Shown piece by piece: positions 7,319 through 12,112 of a DNA stretch of 12,261 bases. The notes beneath the pieces are model-generated. The model was not told where the DNA came from. It did not search any database and saw nothing but the letters and a program-made list of their open reading frames with translations. Origin of the DNA: Thiobacillus sp. Its GTDB lineage: Bacteria; Pseudomonadota; Gammaproteobacteria; Burkholderiales; Thiobacillaceae. Where the stretch lies: assembly GCA_018780025.1 (NCBI GenBank), contig JADMKH010000133.1:1-12261 (forward strand), given 5' to 3'. A program made the translations under genes and the position numbers. The first letter of the stretch is position 1, and each line of letters opens with the position of its first letter.

Positions 7319-8731
7319 ATGAACCAGCTCGATACCCAACCAACTGAACGCGGGGCTCATCGGCCCCGCGTCTTTATTTCTGCGGCGCACAAGTCCTCAG
7401 GCAAAACCACTTTGACGCTCGGCTTGTGCGCAGCCCTGCATGCACGTGGCCATGTGGTGCAGGGCTTCAAGAAAGGCCCTGATTACATCGATCCGTTGTG
7501 GATCGGGATGGCCGCCCAGCGACCCTGCTACAACCTCGATTTTCACATGATGCAGCGCGGCGAAATCGAGCAGCAGTTTGCGCGTGCCGCAGCCGATGCA
7601 CGGATCAGCCTGATCGAAGGCAACAAGGGCCTGTATGACGGGCTGGATCTGGATGGCAGCAATAGCAACGCGGCCATGGCCAAGTTGCTGGGCGCGCCGG
7701 TTGTGCTGGTGATCGATGCGCGCGGCATGACGCGCGGGGTGGCGCCGTTGATTCTGGGCTATCAGGCGTTTGATCCGGAGATTCGAATCGCCGGCGTGAT
7801 CCTCAATAATCTCGGGGGCAGTCGACACGAATCGAAATTGCGCGCCGTGATTGAGCATTACACCGATGTCGACGTGATTGGCGCCGTGCAACATGATCCG
7901 GGCTTGCAGATTGCCGAGCGGCATATGGGTCTGGTGCCCGCCAACGAGCAGCAAGCTGCCTTGATACGCATACAGCACGTCGGCGAGCGCATCGCAGCGC
8001 AGGTCGATCTCGACCGCTTGCTTGCGATTGCGGACAGTGCGCCAGATTGTGCGGTGGCAGTGCCATCACAAGCCGTTGCCACCGGGGAGACTCTCCGCAT
8101 TGGAATTGCCCATGATCAGGCTTTTGGTTTTTACTACAGCGAGGATCTCGACTCGCTACGCGCAGCCAACGTTGAGCTGGTTGAACTTGACACACTGCAC
8201 GCGCCTGCCTTGCCTCAGCTGGATGGACTGATCATCGGTGGTGGATTTCCGGAAGTGTTCATGGAAGCACTCGAAGCCAATCTGCCATTGCGCCAAAGTA
8301 TCCGCGGTGCCATCGAGGCCGGGCTGCCTGCCTATGCGGAATGTGGCGGGTTGATGTATTTGTCGCGCAGCCTCGCTTGGCAGGGCAAGACCTGTGAAAT
8401 GGTCGGCGTGGTGCCTGGCGACACCCGCATGCACGATCGGCCGGTAGGCCGCGGCTATGCAAACCTGCAGCCTACCGGCGATGACCGCTGGCAGGAAGCG
8501 AACCTCATCCCCGCGCATGAATTTCATTATTCCAGTCTGGAAAATCTGCCGGCCGACTCCATATACGCCTATCAGGTCAAACGCGGCCATGGTATCGATG
8601 GCCAGCATGACGGCTATCAACTACACAACCTGCTGGCTGCTTACGTGCACCGTCGTGGCACTGGCGTACAGGGGTGGATCGCGCCCTTTTTGAACCAGGT
8701 GCGCGCGCACAAGGCGCGTGCAGCCGCTTAA
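7319..8731 (+). CDS. dsrN: DsrN, CbiA/CobB-like amidase, probably siroheme amidation
   Basis: This 470-residue protein resembles cobyrinic acid a,c-diamide synthase. The N-terminal ATPase domain has the P-loop-like SSGKTT at 26-31, then KKGPDYIDPLW and EGNKGLYDG, all family hallmarks. The C-terminal class I glutamine amidotransferase domain has C342 in AECGGLMYLS as the expected nucleophile and a histidine in the late AAYVHRRG stretch. Inside dsr operons this protein is thought to convert siroheme to the amidated form found in DsrAB. The ATG at 7319 (AGAGGA 9 nt upstream) is the only start before the P-loop, since no in-frame ATG, GTG or TTG follows until after it. It gives about 16 residues before the VFISAAHKSSGKTT core, which as I recall is longer than in usual homologues. 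A terminator-like hairpin lies within this extra coding stretch. Confidence 0.93.
   Translation: MNQLDTQPTERGAHRPRVFISAAHKSSGKTTLTLGLCAALHARGHVVQGFKKGPDYIDPLWIGMAAQRPCYNLDFHMMQRGEIEQQFARAAADARISLIEGNKGLYDGLDLDGSNSNAAMAKLLGAPVVLVIDARGMTRGVAPLILGYQAFDPEIRIAGVILNNLGGSRHESKLRAVIEHYTDVDVIGAVQHDPGLQIAERHMGLVPANEQQAALIRIQHVGERIAAQVDLDRLLAIADSAPDCAVAVPSQAVATGETLRIGIAHDQAFGFYYSEDLDSLRAANVELVELDTLHAPALPQLDGLIIGGGFPEVFMEALEANLPLRQSIRGAIEAGLPAYAECGGLMYLSRSLAWQGKTCEMVGVVPGDTRMHDRPVGRGYANLQPTGDDRWQEANLIPAHEFHYSSLENLPADSIYAYQVKRGHGIDGQHDGYQLHNLLAAYVHRRGTGVQGWIAPFLNQVRAHKARAAA
7348..7380 (+). terminator. terminator-like hairpin inside the first codons of dsrN
   Basis: The arm 7348-7356 (ACGCGGGGC) pairs perfectly with 7363-7371 (GCCCCGCGT) around a 6-nt loop. 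It is followed at once by CTTTATTTC (7372-7380), a U-rich stretch in RNA. This is the shape of an intrinsic terminator, but it covers about codons 10-18 of dsrN. It may act as an attenuator when translation of dsrN is slow to start, or it may be chance in GC-rich coding DNA. Confidence 0.5.
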
Positions 8732-8748
8732 ACTATGAGGATAAACGC

Positions 8749-9114
8749 ATGATCAAAATTACCGATGCAGCTGCCGAGCAAATTCGCGCTGTTGCCAATA
8801 ACCCGGATGTTTTCGGCATGGTATTGCGCGTCGCCGCCTATCAGGAGGACGATGGCAGTGTGAACTACGCGATGGGATTCGATCACGAGCGCGAGGCTGA
8901 CGAGCAACTGATCTGCAACAAAGTCGAGATACTGATCGCCTCTTCCAGCACGCCTTACCTGCAAGGCGTCACACTGGACTTTGTCGAAATGAGCCCCGGC
9001 GACCTGCGCTTTATTTTTATCCCGCCGTTTTCTGTTGAAGACGAAGCCGATACCGAGTCTGCGTCCGATGCGGGCCCGGAATCGGGTGCCGGACCTGAAA
9101 CCGCCGCTGAGTAA
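8749..9114 (+). CDS. dsrR: DsrR, IscA-like protein lacking cluster-binding cysteines
   Basis: This 121-residue protein of the HesB/IscA fold starts at the ATG at 8749, with GAGGA (8737-8741) 7 nt upstream and a 17-bp gap after dsrN. The same frame runs back into dsrN, but that extension is not family-like. Residues 1-95 follow the A-type carrier pattern (TDAAAEQIRAV, GMVLRVAAY, MGFDHE, GVTLDFVEMSPGDLRFIF). The C and CGCG positions that bind iron or clusters in IscA are absent, with IPPF at the usual CGCG place. The only cysteine is in LICNK. This agrees with A. vinosum DsrR, reported as an IscA-like protein without Fe-S binding that affects dsr expression. The last 27 or so residues are an acidic, low-complexity tail (D/E/S/A/G/P) that I do not associate with the family core. 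Confidence 0.9.
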   Translation: MIKITDAAAEQIRAVANNPDVFGMVLRVAAYQEDDGSVNYAMGFDHEREADEQLICNKVEILIASSSTPYLQGVTLDFVEMSPGDLRFIFIPPFSVEDEADTESASDAGPESGAGPETAAE

Positions 9115-9119
9115 ATTCC

Positions 9120-10559
9120 ATGGACTACTTGCCTATTTTCCTCGACCTGCGTGACCGCACCTGCCTGTTGGTAGGCGGGTCGGAAACCGCAGCCCGCAAG
9201 GCTGAGCTGCTGCTGCGTGCCGGTGCGCGAGTCGAAGTGGCCGCGTCTGCGTTGCATGATTGCTTTAAGCGTTTGCCACACGCCGATCATCTGACTCGCG
9301 TGGCCGATGCTTTCAGCGACGGGCTGCTCGACGGCAAGGACGCCGTCGTTGTGGTCGAGGACGATGTGGCGGTAGCCAGGCGGGTTGCGGACGCGGCGCG
9401 CGCGCGCCACATTCCGGTGAATGTGGCAGACAAACCGGCGTTGTGCAGCTTCATCCTGCCTTCGATTATCGATCGCTCTCCGATCATGGTAGCGGTTTCC
9501 AGCGGGGGCGAATCCCCGGTGCTGGCGCGCATGTTGCGCGCCCGGCTGGAAACCCTGATTCCAGCCGCGTATGGCCGTTTGAGCGCGCTCGCTTCGCGTT
9601 ACAAGACGCGGGTGCGTGAGGCAATAAAACCGGAACAGCGTCGTGCCTTCTGGGAAAAAGTGTTTCTTTCGCCGGTGGCCGAGATGGTGTTTTCCGGACG
9701 CGATGTCGAAGCCGAAGCCGAACTCGACGCGATGATCAAGGACAGCGCCGCCAATGCGATTACGCGTGGCGAGGTGTACCTGGTGGGAGCAGGTCCGGGC
9801 AATCCCGATCTGCTGACTTTCCGCGCCCTGCGCCTGATGCAGCAGGCCGATGTGATTGTCTATGATCGTCTGGTTTCGCAGCCGATCCTCGACATGTGCC
9901 GGCGCGACGCCGAGCGCGTCTACGTCGGCAAGGAGCGCGACGACCACGCCGTCCCGCAGGAGGAAATCAACCTCATGCTGGTGCGTCTAGCCAAGGAGGG
10001 CAAGCGCACGCTGCGCCTGAAAGGCGGCGACCCCTTCATCTTCGGCCGCGGTGGCGAAGAGATCGAAACCCTGGTCGAGCACGGCGTGTCGTTTCAGGTG
10101 GTGCCCGGCATCACCGCTGCGGCCGGTGTGTCATCTTATGCAGGCATCCCGCTGACCCATCGCGACTATGCGCAATCGGTCACCTTCGTTACTGGGCATT
10201 TGAAGGACAACACCTTCAACCTCAACTGGGAAGGCATTGCGCGGCAAGACCAGACCATCGTCATCTACATGGGATTGAAAGGCTTGCCGATGCTATGCGA
10301 GGCGCTGATCAAGCATGGTCTGACTGCCGAAACGCCGGCCGCAATCATCCAGCACGGAACCTTGCCGACCCAGCGCGTCATCACCGGCGATCTCAATACT
10401 TTGCCGGTGCTGGCGGAAGCGGCCGGGCTTAAAGCCCCCACCCTCATCATCGTCGGCAACGTCGTCAAGCTGCGCGAAAAACTCGGCTGGTATCAGCCCG
10501 AACTGCACAGCGAACAGGCGCACCGCACCCCGCTCGAAATGCCGGATCACCTGCGCTGA
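9120..10559 (+). CDS. cysG: CysG, trifunctional siroheme synthase
   Basis: This 479-residue fusion makes siroheme from uroporphyrinogen III. Residues 1-210 form the precorrin-2 dehydrogenase/sirohydrochlorin ferrochelatase module. It has a Rossmann loop at 19-24, D104 in NVADKP (same number and context as the key aspartate in enteric CysG), and the PSIIDRSPIMVAVSSGG stretch with S128. Residues from about 216 form the uroporphyrinogen III C-methyltransferase, with VGAGPGNPDLLTFRA, KGGDPFIFGRGGEE and VPGITAAAG. The Rossmann loop reads GGSETA where GGGxVA is usual. It starts 5 bp after dsrR, so it is probably the last gene of the operon, supplying siroheme for DsrAB, which DsrN would amidate. 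It may also serve assimilatory sulfite or nitrite reductase. No clear terminator follows; the next gene is convergent, with 11 bp between stops. Confidence 0.96.
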   Translation: MDYLPIFLDLRDRTCLLVGGSETAARKAELLLRAGARVEVAASALHDCFKRLPHADHLTRVADAFSDGLLDGKDAVVVVEDDVAVARRVADAARARHIPVNVADKPALCSFILPSIIDRSPIMVAVSSGGESPVLARMLRARLETLIPAAYGRLSALASRYKTRVREAIKPEQRRAFWEKVFLSPVAEMVFSGRDVEAEAELDAMIKDSAANAITRGEVYLVGAGPGNPDLLTFRALRLMQQADVIVYDRLVSQPILDMCRRDAERVYVGKERDDHAVPQEEINLMLVRLAKEGKRTLRLKGGDPFIFGRGGEEIETLVEHGVSFQVVPGITAAAGVSSYAGIPLTHRDYAQSVTFVTGHLKDNTFNLNWEGIARQDQTIVIYMGLKGLPMLCEALIKHGLTAETPAAIIQHGTLPTQRVITGDLNTLPVLAEAAGLKAPTLIIVGNVVKLREKLGWYQPELHSEQAHRTPLEMPDHLR

Positions 10560-10570
10560 CAGGGGGATGA

Positions 10571-10867
10571 CTACGCTGCGCGATGCTGCTCAACATACTC
10601 GCGCAAGGCTTCGTTCATGCGCGACTGCCAACCTTCGCCCGTGGATTTGAAATACGCCACCACCTCGGGGCTGTAACGAACCGAGATCAGCAATTTTTTG
10701 TTGCCCGACTTGGGACGGCCGCGCAGCGTGCGTAAGGGCACCATTTCTTTCAACTGCTTCGGTGTGAGCGGCTGGGCATCCGGATCGCTCCGGGCTGCCG
10801 CCGTAATCGTTTTGTCTTCTTCCGCTGAGGGCATTGCCACGGCAGGACGTTTAGTAGTTTTCGACAT
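10571..10867 (-). CDS. brnA: BrnA-type antitoxin
   Basis: This 98-residue protein matches the BrnA antitoxin family in its C-terminal part: LISVRYSPEVVAYFKSTG, then GWQSRMNEALREYV, which form the ribbon-helix-helix DNA-binding and dimerisation unit. The first 55 or so residues are basic and polar and would hold the toxin-binding part. It lies downstream of brnT and overlaps it by 17 bp. GAGGTG (10875-10880), 7 nt before the ATG, is a good ribosome binding site inside the end of brnT. BrnA proteins neutralise BrnT and repress their own promoter. The stop is 11 bp from the convergent cysG stop, so read-through from the dsr operon would give antisense RNA to this gene. Confidence 0.9.
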   Translation of the reverse strand: MSKTTKRPAVAMPSAEEDKTITAAARSDPDAQPLTPKQLKEMVPLRTLRGRPKSGNKKLLISVRYSPEVVAYFKSTGEGWQSRMNEALREYVEQHRAA

Positions 10868-11120
10868 AATGTTTCACCTCACGACGATAGTCGCGGCGCA
10901 GGCTGATGATGCGTCTTGCCCGGCTGCGATCAACAAAGGCCACGTAGTAGAGGATGCCGGTTTCCGGCGCGAGCGCAATCATGCGCGCTTCGCCATATTC
11001 GATCCGTTCATCCACCCATACCAGTGCGGCTTCCCAATCGAGTTCGCCCGCCAACGCCAGCGAGACACCATGCTTGTCCTGGTTTGCTAAATCCTTGGCC
11101 GGATCGAACTCAATGTGCAT
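10851..11120 (-). CDS. brnT: BrnT-type ribonuclease toxin
   Basis: This 89-residue protein matches the BrnT family (RelE-like fold): FDPAKDLANQDKHGVSLA near the N-terminus, DERIEYGEARMIAL in the middle and the C-terminal RRIISLRRDYRREVKHY. The family cleaves RNA and slows growth until bound by BrnA. The length is normal and nothing appears damaged. The ATG at 11118-11120 has no Shine-Dalgarno. Instead the -10 element of a strong-looking promoter ends 6 nt before it, so the message may be leaderless. The toxin-first order with an overlapping antitoxin is normal for this family. Confidence 0.92.
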   Translation of the reverse strand: MHIEFDPAKDLANQDKHGVSLALAGELDWEAALVWVDERIEYGEARMIALAPETGILYYVAFVDRSRARRIISLRRDYRREVKHYVENY

Positions 11121-11121
11121 G

Positions 11122-11145
11122 GATTTAATGTAGCTACTTTAAATC
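11122..11145. promoter_or_regulatory. 24-bp near-palindrome over the brnTA -10, likely BrnA operator
   Basis: The halves 11122-11133 and 11134-11145 are inverted copies matching at 11 of 12 positions, centred on the perfect 8-mer GTAGCTAC. The site covers the -10 hexamer and the adjacent spacer. A ribbon-helix-helix antitoxin such as BrnA commonly binds such a site to repress its own operon. The binding itself is inferred. Confidence 0.7.
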
Positions 11146-11155
11146 AGCCCGTCAA
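11127..11155 (-). promoter_or_regulatory. sigma-70-type promoter of brnTA
   Basis: Read on the - strand, TTGACG (11155-11150) is followed by exactly 17 nt and then TACATT (11132-11127), a near-consensus -35/-10 pair. The -10 ends 6 nt before the brnT ATG, so the start point would fall at or within a base or two of the A of the ATG. Confidence 0.75.
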
Positions 11156-11216
11156 CCATCGAGACAAATAATCGTGTCTGGCCCTGAGGTTTGTATCGTC
11201 AGGCGAGGCGGGTAAG

Positions 11217-11240
11217 CATTGGCATAATTTCTAGACCTGA
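11217..11240 (+). repeat. left imperfect inverted repeat
   Basis: CATTGGCATAATTTCTAGAC then CTGA. About three quarters of the positions match the reverse complement of the right copy when one gap is allowed. The inner AGACCTGA is identical. Confidence 0.5.
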
Positions 11241-11243
11241 CCC

Positions 11244-11284
11244 TGATGTTTTGATGTTTGCTGTGCTGATGTTTGCTGATGTTC
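11244..11284 (+). repeat. four short TGATGTTT-type direct repeats
   Basis: TGATGTTT occurs at 11244, 11252 and 11267, and TGATGTTC at 11277, with spacings of 8, 15 and 10. It sits exactly between the left inverted repeat and the point where transposase similarity begins. In the transposase frame it reads as a repeated VLMFA, which looks like filler and not native protein. Confidence 0.6.
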
Positions 11285-11286
11285 AG

Positions 11287-11607
11287 ATCGGCACACTGGA
11301 TCGCTTTGAATCGGAAGCGGGCCTGGCGCTCTATACCGGCATGGCTGCGCTCGACAACAGTTCGGGCAAGAAAACCGGGGCGCGAACGCCACGGCAAGTG
11401 AACACACGGGCAAAGGCCGCGATGATGGTGGCGATTGCGCGCCATCTTCCCCATGTGCCCGCATCGCGTTCTTATTACGACAAGAAACGCGCCGAAGGTA
11501 AGAAACATAACCAGGCGATTCGCGCCCTGGGTCGTCAGATGATTCGCGTGATCTGGGCTCTAGTCAAACATGAACGGGAATACGAAATTCGAGCAAAAAA
11601 TGCTTGA
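11287..11607 (+). pseudogene. IS110-family transposase, C-terminal fragment
   Basis: About 105 residues from IGTLDRFESEAGLALYTG to VIWALVKHEREYE match the C-terminal (Transposase_20) domain of IS110-family DEDD transposases. That domain carries a helix-hairpin-like region and the serine involved in recombination. A full protein is about 320-400 residues. The whole N-terminal RuvC-like DEDD domain is missing, so it cannot be active. The frame is open from 11191, but the residues before 11287 come from repeats and do not resemble a transposase; no normal start is seen. The end at 11607 looks natural. The fragment lies between two toxin-antitoxin pairs that run on the other strand. Confidence 0.8.
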
Positions 11608-11624
11608 AAATTCTAGCGGGATGT

Positions 11625-11647
11625 TCAGGTCTTGCAATATCACAATG
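11625..11647 (-). repeat. right imperfect inverted repeat
   Basis: On the + strand this begins TCAGGTCT and ends CAATG, immediately before the hicB stop codon. Its reverse complement aligns with the left copy. Confidence 0.5.
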
Positions 11648-11866
11648 TCAGGCAGCCAAACCAATTTCGACAAAAGCGCTTTTTGAGACAGGCTGGGGTA
11701 TGGGTTTTCCCCCGAGTTGTAAATCTTCCATGTGAAATTGGATTGCTTCCTGAATAAGCGCTAAAGCTTCAGCTTCGGTTTCACCAACGGCAATACACCC
11801 AGGAAGGTCTGGCACGAATGCCCCGTAGCTTGTCGTTCCTTTTTCAATCACCACCATGTAGCGCAT
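11648..11866 (-). CDS. hicB: HicB-type antitoxin, short form
   Basis: This 72-residue protein has the HicB partial RNase-H-like fold: MRYMVVIEKG, SYGAFVPDLPGCIAVGET, EAEALALIQEAIQFHMEDL and IPQP. No C-terminal ribbon-helix-helix or helix-turn-helix domain is present, so it is the short form and may not bind DNA by itself. The start at 11866 is set by AAGGAG (11877-11872), 5 nt upstream, which lies within the 3' end of hicA. The same frame is open to 12016, but that extension overlaps hicA and is not family-like. The stop touches the right inverted repeat. It should neutralise HicA. Confidence 0.9.
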   Translation of the reverse strand: MRYMVVIEKGTTSYGAFVPDLPGCIAVGETEAEALALIQEAIQFHMEDLQLGGKPIPQPVSKSAFVEIGLAA

Positions 11867-11868
11867 AT

Positions 11869-12057
11869 TCACTCCTTCAAGCCTGCCTGCTTTAAGACGC
11901 TGTTTAATGTTCCGGGCGGCACATCCACACTGGGTTTTCCGGCAACCGTAACCGTTCCTGATTTCGTTGAATGATGGAATTGGCGATGACTGCCGCGCTG
12001 GCGCGCCATAAACCAACCATCCTTTTCTAGTAAGCGCAGTAACTCAGAAACTTTCAT
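11869..12057 (-). CDS. hicA: HicA-type mRNA interferase toxin
   Basis: This 62-residue protein is a complete HicA (YcfA-like, double-stranded-RNA-binding fold). SELLRLLEKDGWFMARQ leads to RGSHRQFHH with the catalytic H24, and the C-terminus reads VPPGTLNSVLKQAGLK. HicA toxins cleave mRNA and are held by HicB. The ATG at 12055-12057 is the normal family start. It has no Shine-Dalgarno. A -10-like TAGAAT (12069-12064) ends 6 nt upstream, within an inverted repeat. It ends 2 nt before the hicB ATG, so the two are co-transcribed with the toxin first. Confidence 0.93.
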   Translation of the reverse strand: MKVSELLRLLEKDGWFMARQRGSHRQFHHSTKSGTVTVAGKPSVDVPPGTLNSVLKQAGLKE

Positions 12058-12059
12058 GC

Positions 12060-12096
12060 AAAAATTCTACGCCTACCCAAGCCGCGACGCGTAGAA
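12060..12096 (-). terminator. inverted repeat with U-run after the NarL-like gene; possible hicA operator
   Basis: Read on the - strand, TTCTACGC (12096-12089) and GCGTAGAA (12072-12065) are perfect complements 16 nt apart, followed by TTTTT (12064-12060). This can terminate the upstream response-regulator transcript. The loop is large for a strong terminator. The 3' arm contains the -10-like hexamer of hicA, so an operator role is an alternative. Confidence 0.5.
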
Positions 12097-12112
12097 AAAA
12101 TCAAATATAGGG

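Larger units (their letters stand above)
11217..11647. mobile_element. 431-bp inverted-repeat-bounded unit holding an IS110 remnant
   Basis: The outer 24 bases on the left (11217-11240) and 23 on the right (11625-11647) are imperfect inverted copies. They share an exact 8-mer at the inner end (AGACCTGA / TCAGGTCT) and CATTG / CAATG at the outer end. Between them lies a truncated IS110-family transposase. The right end abuts the hicB stop codon. I see no target-site duplication. It may be a decayed element, a pair of related dispersed repeats, or a deletion derivative. Confidence 0.45.

Noticed and set aside
8955..9947. A 330-codon open frame on the - strand opposite dsrR and cysG
   Set aside because: It overlaps two clear genes, has no domain, and its composition is typical of antisense frames.
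9896..10432. A 178-codon + strand frame inside cysG
   Set aside because: It is an out-of-frame, arginine-rich shadow of the methyltransferase domain.
11244..11284. Possible short CRISPR-like array from the TGATGTTT repeats
   Set aside because: The repeats are only 8 bp and the spacing is irregular and too short. No leader or cas gene is present.
11152..11508. A 118-codon - strand frame across the IS110 remnant
   Set aside because: It runs through repeats and the complement of the transposase fragment, with no family resemblance.
11588..11608. TTCGAGCA/TGCTTGAA stem with an A-only loop at the end of the IS110 fragment as a terminator
   Set aside because: One pair is a wobble or mismatch depending on strand. 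There is no U-run on the + strand and only a short T stretch on the - strand, so it is too weak to call.
11867..12016. Upstream in-frame extension of hicB
   Set aside because: It overlaps hicA and has no HicB similarity. A strong AAGGAG precedes the internal ATG at 11866.
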